From Paludibacteraceae bacterium (lineage in GTDB: Bacteria; Bacteroidota; Bacteroidia; Bacteroidales; Paludibacteraceae), in contig JAFYSB010000046.1 in NCBI GenBank assembly GCA_017546705.1, positions 1 through 35,781 on the forward strand: a stretch of 35,781 nucleotides of DNA, given 5' to 3'. The notes below the pieces were generated by a model. It ran no database searches. It saw nothing but the letters and a program-made list of their open reading frames with translations, and had not been told where the DNA came from. Below are positions 16,303 through 25,124 of the stretch, one piece after another; position 1 is the first letter of the stretch; the number at the start of each line of letters is the position of its first letter. A program made the translations under genes and the position numbers.

Positions 16303-17931
16303 TTACATCATGCCGCCCATGCCACCTGCAGGCATAGCAGGCATAGGGTTTTCCTCTTTGATGTCGGTGATTACGCACTCGGTGGTGAGGAACATACCGG
16401 CGATGCTAGCAGCATTCTCAAGCGCTACGCGAGTTACCTTCGCTGGATCTACCACGCCTGCCTCCTTGAGGTTCTCATATACGTCCTTGCGGGCATTGTA
16501 ACCGAAGTCTGCTTTGCCTTGGCGCACTTTATCCACTACCACAGCACCCTCTTTGCCTGCGTTAGCTACGATTTGGCGAAGTGGCTCCTCTATAGCGCGA
16601 CGGATGATCTCGATACCAGTTTGCTCGTCCTCGTTCTCGCCTTTGAGGCCTTCGAGAGCTTCTTGTGCGCGGATATATGCTACGCCACCACCTGCTACGA
16701 TACCTTCTTCGATCGCTGCGCGAGTTGCGCTGAGGGCATCATCCACGCGGTCTTTCTTCTCCTTCATCTCCACCTCAGAGGCAGCACCCACATTGAGTTG
16801 GGCTACGCCGCCTGCGAGTTTAGCGAGACGTTCTTGGAGTTTTTCTTTGTCGTAGGTAGATTTAGTGGCAACGATTTGTGCTTTGATTTGTCCCACGCGA
16901 GCAGCGATAGCCTCTTTGTCGCCTGCGCCGTTCACGATGGTAGTGTTATCCTTGTTGACAGTGATGCTCTCTGCTGTACCGAGCATGTCGATGGTAGCGG
17001 TCTCAAGTTTGATACCCTTCTCTTCGCTGATAACGGTACCTCCTGTGAGGATAGCGATATCCTCGAGCATCTCTTTGCGGCGATCACCAAAGCCTGGAGC
17101 TTTCACTGCGCAGATCTTGAGTTGTGCACGAAGGCGGTTGACAACCAATGTGGTAAGTGCTTCGCTATCTACATCTTCTGCGATTACGAGCAATGGACGA
17201 CCACTTTGTACCGCTGGCTCGAGCACAGGAAGTAGCTCTTTGAGGTTGCTGATCTTCTTATCATAGAGGAGGATATATGGACGATCCATCTCTACCTCCA
17301 TGGTCTCGGTATTGGTTACGAAGTATGGGCTGATATAGCCGCGGTCGAACTGCATACCTTGTACTACGTCGATGGTCGTATCCATACCTTTGGCTTCGCC
17401 GATGGTGATGACGCCATCTTTGCTTACCATACGCATCGCGTCCGCAATGAGTTTGCCGATAGTAGCGTCGTTGTTCGCAGAGATGGTAGCTACTTGCTCG
17501 ATCTTGTCGAAGTCGTTGCCTACCTCTTCGCTTTGCGCTTTGATATTGGCTACGATAGCGCTCACAGCCTTATCCATACCGCGCTTGAGGTCCATAGGGT
17601 TGGCACCTGCTGTGACGTTCTTCAGTCCCACACCTACAATAGCTTGTGTGAGCACGGTAGCGGTGGTGGTACCGTCGCCTGCTTGGTCACCAGTTTTACT
17701 AGCCACTTCTTTTACGAGTTGTGTACCGAGGTTCTCTGCTGCGTCAGCAAGCTCAATCTCTTTCGCTACAGATACACCATCTTTGGTGATATGTGGTGCA
17801 CCGAACTTCTTATCGATGATTACGTTGCGACCTTTAGGGCCGAGGGTTACTTTGACTGCGTTAGCCAATTGGTCAACGCCACGTTTGAGGGCATCACGCG
17901 CCTCAATATTGTATGAAATATTCTTTGCCAT
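16303..17931 (-). CDS. groEL: Chaperonin GroEL (Hsp60)
   Basis: This 542-residue protein is full length for the family. It begins [28 protein letters not shown], contains the ATP-binding [12 protein letters not shown] and [10 protein letters not shown] motifs near residues 30 and 87, and ends in the flexible Gly-Met tail (PAGGMGGMM). It forms the tetradecameric folding cage with GroES in the cytoplasm. It lies 65 nt downstream of groES in the same direction, separated by a 9-nt repeat array. No CIRCE element (TTAGCACTC inverted repeat) was seen, so HrcA control is not evident here. Several long open frames antisense to it are by-products of its codon usage. Confidence 0.98.
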   Translation of the reverse strand: MAKNISYNIEARDALKRGVDQLANAVKVTLGPKGRNVIIDKKFGAPHITKDGVSVAKEIELADAAENLGTQLVKEVASKTGDQAGDGTTTATVLTQAIVGVGLKNVTAGANPMDLKRGMDKAVSAIVANIKAQSEEVGNDFDKIEQVATISANNDATIGKLIADAMRMVSKDGVITIGEAKGMDTTIDVVQGMQFDRGYISPYFVTNTETMEVEMDRPYILLYDKKISNLKELLPVLEPAVQSGRPLLVIAEDVDSEALTTLVVNRLRAQLKICAVKAPGFGDRRKEMLEDIAILTGGTVISEEKGIKLETATIDMLGTAESITVNKDNTTIVNGAGDKEAIAARVGQIKAQIVATKSTYDKEKLQERLAKLAGGVAQLNVGAASEVEMKEKKDRVDDALSATRAAIEEGIVAGGGVAYIRAQEALEGLKGENEDEQTGIEIIRRAIEEPLRQIVANAGKEGAVVVDKVRQGKADFGYNARKDVYENLKEAGVVDPAKVTRVALENAASIAGMFLTTECVITDIKEENPMPAMPAGGMGGMM

Positions 17932-17941
17932 AGTTTCTTAG

Positions 17942-17994
17942 TTATTGGTCTAATTAGTCAAATTGGTCTAATTAGTCTGATTAGTCAAATTGGT
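17942..17994. repeat. 9-nt repeat array (TAATTRGTC family) between groEL and groES
   Basis: About six degenerate units of TAATTRGTC fill most of the groES-groEL spacer. In the sense of transcription they read GACYAATTA. Confidence 0.9.
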
Positions 17995-17996
17995 TT

Positions 17997-18272
17997 TTAC
18001 TTGAGGATTGCCAAGACATCGCTTTGGCGCATGATGAGGTATTTCTCGCCTTCGTATTCAAGTTCGGTACCTGCATATTTGCCGTAGAGTACGGTGTCGC
18101 CCTCAGAGAGGAGCATCTTTTCGTCTTTGGTTCCCTCGCCAGTAGCGATTACTTCGCCACGGAGTGGTTTCTCTTTTGCGCTATCAGGGATGATGATACC
18201 GCCGATAGTTTTCTCTTCTGCTGCCATTGGTTTTACCAATACACGGTCAGCTAATGGTTGAATTTTGCTCAT
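17997..18272 (-). CDS. groES: Co-chaperonin GroES (Hsp10)
   Basis: This 91-residue protein begins [30 protein letters not shown], with the mobile-loop region near residues 17-32 and the conserved [11 protein letters not shown] and [23 protein letters not shown] segments. It caps the GroEL ring during protein folding. It is the first gene of a groES-groEL operon. The probable promoter is at 18334-18365. Repeat arrays of the 9-nt family flank it on both sides, including in its leader. Confidence 0.97.
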   Translation of the reverse strand: MSKIQPLADRVLVKPMAAEEKTIGGIIIPDSAKEKPLRGEVIATGEGTKDEKMLLSEGDTVLYGKYAGTELEYEGEKYLIMRQSDVLAILK

Positions 18273-18280
18273 AGTAATTT

Positions 18281-18314
18281 TTATTAGTCTTATTAGTCGA
18301 ATTAGTCTAATAGG
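18281..18314. repeat. 9-nt repeat array in the groES leader
   Basis: Four units (TTATTAGTC, TTATTAGTC, GAATTAGTC, TAATAGG) begin 8 nt upstream of the groES start codon, inside the 5' untranslated region. Confidence 0.85.
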
Positions 18315-18333
18315 TGTTATACAAACTCCGTGC

Positions 18334-18365
18334 CAAAGTCAATATGTGCTGATACTTACAACAAG
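18334..18365 (-). promoter_or_regulatory. Possible promoter for groES-groEL
   Basis: On the minus strand CTTG (18365-18362), 20 nt, TGACTTTG (18341-18334). Each box has one mismatch to the consensus but spacing and position fit. The -33 box lies inside the hairpin at 18360-18390. Confidence 0.5.
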
Positions 18366-18398
18366 GACTGCCAATTTGGCAGTCCTTGTTGCTTTTTT
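18360..18398 (+). terminator. Perfect long hairpin with plus-strand T run
   Basis: AACAAGGACTGCCAA (18360-18374) and TTGGCAGTCCTTGTT (18376-18390) form a 15-bp perfect inverted repeat, followed by GC and six T residues on the plus strand. Both neighbours are on the minus strand. It is probably the boundary between the M6 protease transcript and groES, though the U run is on the wrong side for that. Confidence 0.6.
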
Positions 18399-18399
18399 G

Positions 18400-18428
18400 G
18401 ACTAATTAGTCTTATTGGTCTAATAGGT
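18400..18428. repeat. 9-nt repeat array at the 3' end of the first M6 protease gene
   Basis: Three units of the TAATTRGTC family. The stop codon of the protease gene (18420-18422) lies inside the array. Confidence 0.85.
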
Positions 18429-21413
18429 TGTTCTATGGCCAAGAATGGTATAGATTTTTCCTTCACGCATGATTAATAGTTGTCCGTTTTGGATAATCTT
18501 TTGTACGCTTTGTGAAGGGGTGGTCGTATTATCGATGTCGGTTGTTGGGTTGCTTACTGTTACGACTATTTTTGTTGCGCGCACTTGTGAGTAAGTCGTA
18601 TTGAATGTCACGCTATTGGCATTGCCTTGCCATAGTCCTGTCTTACCAGAATAGCTATAATCATCTAAATAGCCGAATCCACCAGGACCATATTTGGCAT
18701 CATCGTTTGCGGTGCAAGTAAATTCGATGGATGTAATCGTACCCGTACCTACTGATATGGTGACATCCTGACTCTTGAAGAAGCGGAACTGATCAGCAGT
18801 GATACTGCCTTTTGAGCAGCAGATGCTGACATCTTGCTTATCGATGCAGAATTTGGTATCTGTAATCGCTTGGAAGTCAGATGGTATGAACACCACTTCT
18901 CCTTCAAAGAGTTCGGGCTCTTGTGGATCATTTGGTTCATTTGGATTTTCAGGATCTGTTGGCTCTTCTGGGTCCTCTGTATTGCCTGTTTCATCCAATG
19001 TGATATTTTTATAATCTCCCTCACCAGTTGCTTCGTCGTACAGATATTCGTATGCATATACTTCTACCACTTGATTATAGGTGTAGGTGGTTCCTTGAGT
19101 ATCGGTAAAGGTGCCTTGGAAGGAGTAGTTGCCATTGCCAGCTGCTTGCTGGATTGTGAGTGTGCCTACAAAGTCTTCTGCATATTCATCGCTGACAATC
19201 AATTCATCTGCCTTTGGCATGTATTCGGTGTAGAGCACATTGTATGTTCCACAAATAGCTGTTTTGCTATGTGACTCATTGACCATTACATATAGGTCAG
19301 GATAGATATAATCATTCGTATTATCATTCCATCCGCTATATAGGTCAAATACCCAATAGTCGCCATATTCGGCATCTGCTACAAAGACGGCATCTGCATA
19401 CCTCAGACCTGTGATCTCAGTACTGGTAGGTTCGCTAGGGTCGTTTGGCTCCTCTGGATCTGTTGGCTCCTCTGGCTCTTCACCTCCTTCATCGGTGCTG
19501 CCGCCGCTTACAGTCACTACCACCTTGGTGGCACGTACTTGCTTGCTTGTACTAAAAGTCACACTTTCTGTATTGCCAGTCCATGTACCTGCTTGGCCAG
19601 AAACGCTGTACGTGCCTTCGCTTGCGGTAAAGCAACCTGGGCCATACTTCTCACTACCGCTAGCAGTGCAAGTAAACTCAATCTTCGTGATTTTTCCGCT
19701 CGCTACAGAAATGGTGGCTTTTTCATTTGCAAAGAACCTAAACTGATTGGCATTTATCGTACCTTTTGTGCAATGCATGGTCACTCCTGATTTATCCACA
19801 CTAAACTCGGTATCAGAAGTAGCGTTGAAGTCGGATGGTATAAACACAATCTCCCCTGTAGGAGTCTCTGGATCGGTTGGATTCTCTGGGTCAGTAGGTT
19901 GCTCGGCATCGGGGTCGCTGATATAGGTCAGTGTGATGACGCCGTTCTTCTCGGTGATGTTCTTCAGCGGTTTACCACTCACGCCGTTCCAGGATGTTTT
20001 GTTTTTCGTGCCTGGGAAGGGGTCTGCCTCTGTGCCGAGTCCGCTGGTCTTACCTGATGCGGATACGATGGTGTAGCGTAGCGTGCCGTCTTGATCGTTT
20101 GGTCCGTTGTCATCCCATGCCGATTGATTGTATGCCACTTTCCAGATGACGAGTCCATGACCAGGCAGATGCTCATCCCAACCGCTTTGTTGGCGGTTCT
20201 CGATATAGTAAACGGTGTTGGTGTTGTTGTAGTTGACTAGCGAATTGCCCGTGGTGATCTGGTAGCCTTGATAGCCATCTTGTCCTGCAGCGATGAGCGA
20301 GATGTTTTGCGCCGTGTTACCTGGGTTGGTAGGAGTTTGCCAACCGAGGAAATACTTATCGAAGATGGTGTAGTTGGGTGGGGTATTACCGTTGTTGTTG
20401 TAGCCACCTCCATCCATGATGTGCCAACTACCTGGAGTCTTCTCGTCTTCATAGTTTTGTCCGTAGTCGATGTCGTAGAGGTCGGGTAGTCCGATGACGT
20501 GGCTAAACTCGTGAGCGATAGTGCCAATGGTAGTACGTACGTCCTTTATTTTGTTTCCAGCTTCGTTATAAATGCCGGTGATTTCACCAGAGCAAGCATA
20601 GTCGTTGACGATTTTGCCATCGAATTTTCGTTTGCTTTCGTTGTAGGTGCAGTTGCCATAATAGGCAGCGCTAGTAAGGTCCCAGTTGTGTGGCCAGATT
20701 GTGTTTTCTGCGCCGCCGTCAGCTTCGCCTAGTCCAGCGTAGATCACATATACGAAGTCCACGTAGCCATCATTGTTGTTGTCGTATTGGGTGAAGTCCA
20801 CGTTGTGTAGTGCATTGGCGATGCTACAAGCTTCTACGATCATGTCGCCTGGCAGTTTGTCGTTGCCCTCGCTATCGTTCGCGCCGTAGGTCTTCATGTT
20901 TTTGGCTAGGGTCACGGGGCCTACTACGTCAAACTGTGGGGTGTATTGTCCGTCGGACTGGTCGGAGAAGTATTGGCGTACCGAGCCGGTGGCGCCGTTG
21001 TAGGTGTAGCTATCGCTGTTCATCAGGTCGTTCATGGCCGACTGGGTGTTGGCAGCGTTGAAGCTGGCGTCCTTGAAGTTGACCAAGATGACTAGTCCGC
21101 GTGGTGCGAAGTTGCGGTCGCCTATGGCACGTTTTTGTTGTGATATGGCGCTCGCTTTTCGCCTCATAGCCTTCTCACCTTCTTGCCTTATTGCCTCATT
21201 GCTCAGCACTTGCCAATAGCCGTCAGCATTGCATCTGACGATGTTGCCGCTGCGGTCTTGCCAATAGTGGTAGAACTCGTCACCTGCGAGACGTAGTTGG
21301 ATGGTTGTACCATCAGGTTGCGTCTTGGTTTGCCATACTGGTCGTGCTGGCACAGCGTAGGTCATACTTGAGAATACAATACTTACGATAGTAGAAAGTA
21401 GTAATTTTTTCAT
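18420..21413 (-). CDS. M6-family secreted metalloprotease with T9SS tail (997 residues)
   Basis: A signal peptide (1-20) is followed by a pro-region and a catalytic domain containing HEFSHVIGLPDLYD: the zinc ligands His301 and His305, catalytic Glu302 and third ligand Asp311 of the M6 (immune inhibitor A-like) family. The conserved CSGEITG and WHIMDGGGYNN segments are also present. Downstream is an about 110-residue beta-rich domain present twice (EIVFIPSDFNA and EVVFIPSDFQA), with another beta domain between. They are joined by acidic Pro-rich linkers (EEPTDPEEPNDPSEP). The last 40 residues (KIIQNGQLLIMREGKIYTILG) are a short T9SS C-terminal signal, so the enzyme is likely surface-exposed. 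It follows a paralogue across a 154-nt repeat-rich spacer. Host or dietary protein cleavage is inferred. Confidence 0.87.
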   Translation of the reverse strand: MKKLLLSTIVSIVFSSMTYAVPARPVWQTKTQPDGTTIQLRLAGDEFYHYWQDRSGNIVRCNADGYWQVLSNEAIRQEGEKAMRRKASAISQQKRAIGDRNFAPRGLVILVNFKDASFNAANTQSAMNDLMNSDSYTYNGATGSVRQYFSDQSDGQYTPQFDVVGPVTLAKNMKTYGANDSEGNDKLPGDMIVEACSIANALHNVDFTQYDNNNDGYVDFVYVIYAGLGEADGGAENTIWPHNWDLTSAAYYGNCTYNESKRKFDGKIVNDYACSGEITGIYNEAGNKIKDVRTTIGTIAHEFSHVIGLPDLYDIDYGQNYEDEKTPGSWHIMDGGGYNNNGNTPPNYTIFDKYFLGWQTPTNPGNTAQNISLIAAGQDGYQGYQITTGNSLVNYNNTNTVYYIENRQQSGWDEHLPGHGLVIWKVAYNQSAWDDNGPNDQDGTLRYTIVSASGKTSGLGTEADPFPGTKNKTSWNGVSGKPLKNITEKNGVITLTYISDPDAEQPTDPENPTDPETPTGEIVFIPSDFNATSDTEFSVDKSGVTMHCTKGTINANQFRFFANEKATISVASGKITKIEFTCTASGSEKYGPGCFTASEGTYSVSGQAGTWTGNTESVTFSTSKQVRATKVVVTVSGGSTDEGGEEPEEPTDPEEPNDPSEPTSTEITGLRYADAVFVADAEYGDYWVFDLYSGWNDNTNDYIYPDLYVMVNESHSKTAICGTYNVLYTEYMPKADELIVSDEYAEDFVGTLTIQQAAGNGNYSFQGTFTDTQGTTYTYNQVVEVYAYEYLYDEATGEGDYKNITLDETGNTEDPEEPTDPENPNEPNDPQEPELFEGEVVFIPSDFQAITDTKFCIDKQDVSICCSKGSITADQFRFFKSQDVTISVGTGTITSIEFTCTANDDAKYGPGGFGYLDDYSYSGKTGLWQGNANSVTFNTTYSQVRATKIVVTVSNPTTDIDNTTTPSQSVQKIIQNGQLLIMREGKIYTILGHRTTY

Positions 21414-21436
21414 GATTTATTGTGTTTTTTTTGATT

Positions 21437-21570
21437 CGTGTGTCGGGAGTCGCGAGTCCAATATTTCTGGTTTGTGTCGGGAGTCCGGAGTCGGGATTCC
21501 ATTTTTTTTGTGTCGGGACTCGCGAGTCGGGAGAGCAACTGTCAACTGTCAACTGTCCACTGTCAACTCA
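21437..21570. repeat. Compound tandem repeats between the two M6 protease genes
   Basis: Three imperfect copies of TGTCGGGAGTCGCGAGTC (near 21440, 21475 and 21511) are followed by a five-unit 7-nt array (CAACTGT family, 21536-21570) that runs into the stop codon of the upstream protease gene. Confidence 0.85.
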
Positions 21571-23559
21571 CTTTTTATACACCGCGTAGTAGATGATGTT
21601 CTGTGTTACCGTTTTGCCTTCTGCTGAATCAAATAGGTCGGCAGGAGGGCAGAATGGGTTTTGGTAGTCCTTGATGGCTGTCCAGCCTACAAACTCCATG
21701 CCTGAGCAGGCATTAACTTCGGTGCTTGGCATAAGGAGCGCGTCGCCAGAGGTGTAGGCATGCGTAGCATTGGCATCGGTGAGTACTTCGCCGTTGGCGA
21801 TCCAGGTAACACGGAAGGTATTCGATTGCTCCTCTGGAATGATGTAAATCTCTATGTCGCCCTGTACGTTACTGATAGTGAGGGTGGTACCGCTATAGGT
21901 GAAGTTGCGTTCTACGCCATTTTGATCTACCTCAATCATTGTATTGTCTAACACATATCCTGAGTGCGGTGTGACGGTCAGGGTGAGTGTGCCGCCTTTG
22001 GCTATCTCGCCTGATTCGCTGCTGACGGTAGCGTTCTCGTAAGCTACTTCGTAGGAGCAGATGCTTTCATCTACCTCCTCTATATAACTGAGGGATATGA
22101 TACCATTCTTCTCCGTAATATTGAGCAATGGTTTATTGGTTACACCTTCCCAACGGGTAACTTTCTTGGTGCCAGGGAATGGGTCGGCAGCCGTACCGAT
22201 ACCTGTGGTAGCACCTGAAGCAGAGACTACTGCGTAGCGTATAGTGCCAAGTGTGGCATTTGGAGCATTATCATTCCATACTGATTGGTTGTACATGATT
22301 TTCCAAATCACCAATCCGTGTCCTGGTAGGTGTTTGTCCCAGCCCGATTGTTGGCGGTTTTCGATGTAGTATGCCGTAGTGGTACTGGTGGCAGCTAGTA
22401 GAGAGTTGTCAGAAGTAATTTGGTAGGCATTGTAGCCATCTGTACCTGCGGCTTTCAGTGAGAGGTTTTGCGCTGTAGCACCCAGATTAGTAGGTGTCTT
22501 CCACCTCAGGAAATACTTGTCGTAGATACTATAGTTGGGTGGTGTGTTACCGTCGTTGTTGTATGATCCACCATCCATCACGTGCCATGCACCAGGTGTA
22601 GCTTCGTCCTCGTAGTTCTGACCATAGTCGATGTCGTAGAGGTCAGGCAAACCAATTACGTGGCTGTACTCGTGAACGATGGTACCGATACCCGCACGTG
22701 CACCTGTTTGTCCGTCAATCTCACCCGAGCAAGCGTAGTTGAGAACACGTTTGCCATCAAATGTGGCGCGTGCGTAATATTGACTTTTATTAAATGATGC
22801 GTATCCTGAAGCTGCTGCACTATACACATCCCAACTGTGTGGCCAGATGGTGTTAGCGGCACCGCCATCGGCTTCGCCTTTGCCTGCGTAGATGAGATAT
22901 ACGAAGTCCACATAGCCGTCGCTATCATTGTCGTATTGAGTGAAGTCCACATTGTGCAGGGCGTTGGCGATGCTACAAGCTTCTACGATCATGTCGCCTG
23001 GCAGTTTGTCGTCGCCATTAGCGTCGTTGCCACCGTAGTAGGCCATATAGTTGGGTAGTGTGACAGGTCCTACTACATCAAACTGTGGGGTGTATTGTCC
23101 GTCGGACTGGTCGGAGAAGTACTTGCGTACGGAGCCGGTGGCGTCGTTGTAGGTATAGGAGTCGGCGTTCATGAGGTCGTTCATGGCCGACTGGGTGTTA
23201 GCAGCGTTGAAACTTACATCCTTGAAGTTGACCAAGATGACCAATCCTCGTGGGGCGAGATTAACAGATCCTACTGCTTTTTTGGGGCGCGACTGGAGCA
23301 TAGCTGATGCTTGTCGGCGTGCCTTGATGGTGGCGGGAGTAAGTTGGCTCTCCACCACGCGCCAGTAGCCTAGCGAGTCACATTTGACCACGTTGCCTGC
23401 TTGGTCTTGCCAGTAGTGGTAGAACTCGTCACCGATGAGGCGCACCTCAATGCTTGTGCCGTCTGGTTGTGTCTTGGTTTGCCAGCCGCGGTAAGCGGGT
23501 ACGGCAAAAGTACTGAGGGTGAGCAGGAGCAGGGTAAGGGATAGTAGTAGCTTTTTCAT
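21568..23559 (-). CDS. M6-family secreted metalloprotease (663 residues)
   Basis: This is a paralogue of the 997-residue enzyme. It has a signal peptide (1-19), the same pro-region and catalytic domain, and HEYSHVIGLPDLYD with ligands His296, His300 and Asp306 and catalytic Glu297. Identity to its neighbour is very high through the catalytic domain, while the C-termini are unrelated. This copy ends with an Ig-like domain and an InlB-type repeat (TFRVTWIANGEVL to NIIYYAVYKK), without a recognisable T9SS signal. The same kind of ending occurs on the endonuclease at 33455-34885. The pair probably arose by duplication with C-terminal exchange. The leader TAAGTTACCACC before the ATG is identical to that of the four-helix-bundle gene upstream. 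Confidence 0.86.
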   Translation of the reverse strand: MKKLLLSLTLLLLTLSTFAVPAYRGWQTKTQPDGTSIEVRLIGDEFYHYWQDQAGNVVKCDSLGYWRVVESQLTPATIKARRQASAMLQSRPKKAVGSVNLAPRGLVILVNFKDVSFNAANTQSAMNDLMNADSYTYNDATGSVRKYFSDQSDGQYTPQFDVVGPVTLPNYMAYYGGNDANGDDKLPGDMIVEACSIANALHNVDFTQYDNDSDGYVDFVYLIYAGKGEADGGAANTIWPHSWDVYSAAASGYASFNKSQYYARATFDGKRVLNYACSGEIDGQTGARAGIGTIVHEYSHVIGLPDLYDIDYGQNYEDEATPGAWHVMDGGSYNNDGNTPPNYSIYDKYFLRWKTPTNLGATAQNLSLKAAGTDGYNAYQITSDNSLLAATSTTTAYYIENRQQSGWDKHLPGHGLVIWKIMYNQSVWNDNAPNATLGTIRYAVVSASGATTGIGTAADPFPGTKKVTRWEGVTNKPLLNITEKNGIISLSYIEEVDESICSYEVAYENATVSSESGEIAKGGTLTLTVTPHSGYVLDNTMIEVDQNGVERNFTYSGTTLTISNVQGDIEIYIIPEEQSNTFRVTWIANGEVLTDANATHAYTSGDALLMPSTEVNACSGMEFVGWTAIKDYQNPFCPPADLFDSAEGKTVTQNIIYYAVYKK

Positions 23560-23574
23560 GGTGGTAACTTAGTG

Positions 23575-23631
23575 GACTAATTGGGCTAATTGGTCGGATT
23601 AGTCTAATTGGTCTAATTGGTCTAATTGGTT
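23575..23631. repeat. 9-nt repeat array between the M6 protease and four-helix-bundle genes
   Basis: About six units of the TAATTRGTC family occupy nearly the whole spacer. The last unit overlaps the end of the four-helix-bundle gene (stop at 23622). Confidence 0.9.
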
Positions 23632-24185
23632 TTGTTGGACTTGCGGTAATCGAGGCGGGCGCGGGTCATCTGCTCGCGGATACCACCCCCTGCAACAAAG
23701 TCCTTTTGCAGACGCTCTAGCAGTTTGCGCAGGAAGACATCAGTCTGATGAATGAGCGTGATGGCTATATTGGCGATGGTTTCTGCGGAACGTTCAGCGA
23801 TAGCTTCGCGGTAATATGCGGAGTCGTTGTGCGCGGTGCAAGCAGCGCGTGTCTGAACAGCTTTGGGATCATCGTATGCCCATTGTTCTAAGTGATTAAC
23901 GCGCAGATAGTCTTCGTAGTCCAATAGCAGCTCTTGCAAACTGGCGCGTGCTACATTCATCAGTTTAATCTCGGTTTCAGAGGACGTGGCAGCTGCGGAA
24001 GCACCTTCCGCGATATTCTGCTTTCCGCTTCGGGCGGATTGCACCATTTGGTCAATGGTGCGATCACCTTTGTCGAAATACTTATGCGCGAAGTAATAGG
24101 TGATATCGTAGATACACTCAGCTTTCTGGAATGCAATCAGATTACGATAATTACCCTTCGGCTTGAGGAAGGTGCCGGGTTGCAT
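23622..24185 (-). CDS. Four-helix-bundle protein with suffix domain (23S rRNA intervening-sequence protein family)
   Basis: This 187-residue cytoplasmic protein has no signal peptide. Residues about 18-120 match the S23/IVP four-helix-bundle family: the opening FQKAECIYDITYYF, then RTIDQMVQSARSGKQNIAEGASA, then SLQELLLDYEDYLR. The remaining C-terminal segment (about 120-187) fits the suffix domain seen in Bacteroidota members. The biochemical role of the family is not established. Relatives include proteins encoded inside 23S rRNA intervening sequences and the Avd accessory protein of DGRs. It sits between the secreted-protein genes in the same direction and may be part of their transcript. 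The stop lies at the edge of a 9-nt repeat array. An Avd-like role is possible but unsupported, as no reverse transcriptase is present. Confidence 0.8.
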   Translation of the reverse strand: MQPGTFLKPKGNYRNLIAFQKAECIYDITYYFAHKYFDKGDRTIDQMVQSARSGKQNIAEGASAAATSSETEIKLMNVARASLQELLLDYEDYLRVNHLEQWAYDDPKAVQTRAACTAHNDSAYYREAIAERSAETIANIAITLIHQTDVFLRKLLERLQKDFVAGGGIREQMTRARLDYRKSNKTN

Positions 24186-24193
24186 GGTGGTAA

Positions 24194-24313
24194 CTTATTG
24201 GGCGAATTTGGGGAATTAGTCGAATAGGAGTAATTAGTCTAATTGGTCGAATTAGTCGAATAGGGCTAATTGGTCTTTTGGGTCTTATTAGTCTAATTGG
24301 TCTAATTGGTCGA
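24194..24313. repeat. Longest 9-nt repeat array (about 12 units), overlapping a coding end
   Basis: About 120 nt of degenerate TAATTRGTC units, including divergent ones (GAATAGGGC, TTTTGGGTC). Its right end codes for the final residues and the stop of the 261-residue gene. Confidence 0.92.
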
Positions 24314-25073
24314 TGCTGCGGGTGCGGAAGACCGCATAGCCCGCAGCGAGGATGAGCATCAATGCCCAAGGCATGTCGCCCATAGGTACACCTGGCTCCT
24401 TAGGGTTGCTTGGTAGTCCGCCGTCACCGAATGGATTGTCGCCACCCTCTGCATTGCGACGGCCGCTGATCTTGTTGGCACCACCATTGATGCTATAGCC
24501 CTCGTCGTAGGTAGTAGTAGCCATAGGTGCTACAGAAGCATCAGCAGATGCAGACTTGCTGCTTGAGCGCATAGGTAATGCGTGAGCGGTGTAGGTGCTG
24601 GTGCCACTATTGGTTTGTGCAGCAGCTTGGGTGTCGCTGGTGCGTGTGGTGGCAGCTTGGCTATTGCGCTTAGGTGTAGGCAAGCTGACAGACACGGCTG
24701 CGGGTGCGGTGTTGCTGGTAGCAGCATGTGCGAGTTGCGCACTGCTGCCAGCACTGGTGCTGGCTCCACCACCAAAAGAGGTTACTTGAGGTTGGTGGAA
24801 GGTGGTGCTGCTGAACACACTACCAGAGGTGGTAGGAGTAGCTGACGCACTATGCTGTGGGCGTACAGCCTTGTGGTTAGCTTGATAGTCAGGTGTGACA
24901 GACTGGAAGGTGGCAGCAGGTACTACGCTGCTGCTGAGTTGTGCGGGTGTGGTGCTACCGATGGTTGCACTATAGCGTGCTGCGGGGGTAGCGATCCATG
25001 AAGTTCCAATACACAATACTACTACGAGACAAACTGTGATTGCGATGAGTGGAAGATATGTTTTGAGTTTCAT
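24288..25073 (-). CDS. Membrane-anchored Ser/Ala/Thr-rich protein of unknown function
   Basis: I do not recognise this 261-residue protein. A hydrophobic N-terminal segment (residues about 6-28, YLPLIAITVCLVVVLCIGTSW) is a signal anchor or signal peptide. Residues about 30-200 are low complexity, dominated by Ser, Ala, Thr and Gln. Near the C-terminus, GVPMGDMPW is followed by a hydrophobic stretch (ALMLILAAGYAVF) and basic residues (RTR). That arrangement recalls C-terminal sorting signals with a short motif, a membrane helix and a positive cluster. The last residues DQLDQLD are encoded by the 9-nt repeat array, and the stop TAA comes from a variant unit. It lies 51 nt after the 2245-residue surface protein gene and is probably co-transcribed with it. 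Confidence 0.6.
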   Translation of the reverse strand: MKLKTYLPLIAITVCLVVVLCIGTSWIATPAARYSATIGSTTPAQLSSSVVPAATFQSVTPDYQANHKAVRPQHSASATPTTSGSVFSSTTFHQPQVTSFGGGASTSAGSSAQLAHAATSNTAPAAVSVSLPTPKRNSQAATTRTSDTQAAAQTNSGTSTYTAHALPMRSSSKSASADASVAPMATTTYDEGYSINGGANKISGRRNAEGGDNPFGDGGLPSNPKEPGVPMGDMPWALMLILAAGYAVFRTRSIDQLDQLD

Positions 25074-25124
25074 AACGATAAAATATAATTCTTAGTTGTT
25101 GATTCTTATTTCAAAATGCTTAAT

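Noticed and set aside
16519-17941. Several long open frames (113-238 codons) on the plus strand antisense to groEL
   Set aside because: They lie wholly within groEL, follow its codon usage and resemble no protein family; groEL itself is unmistakable.
23622-24185. The four-helix-bundle protein as the Avd partner of a DGR acting on the FISUMP domains
   Set aside because: Avd belongs to the same fold family, but this protein carries the suffix domain, and no reverse transcriptase or template repeat lies in the window. Kept only as a possibility.
24194-24369. A CRISPR-like array or a PIRLIRPIRLI-type repeat protein in the 9-nt array
   Set aside because: The period is 9 nt with no spacers, and the peptide is just a translation of the repeat.
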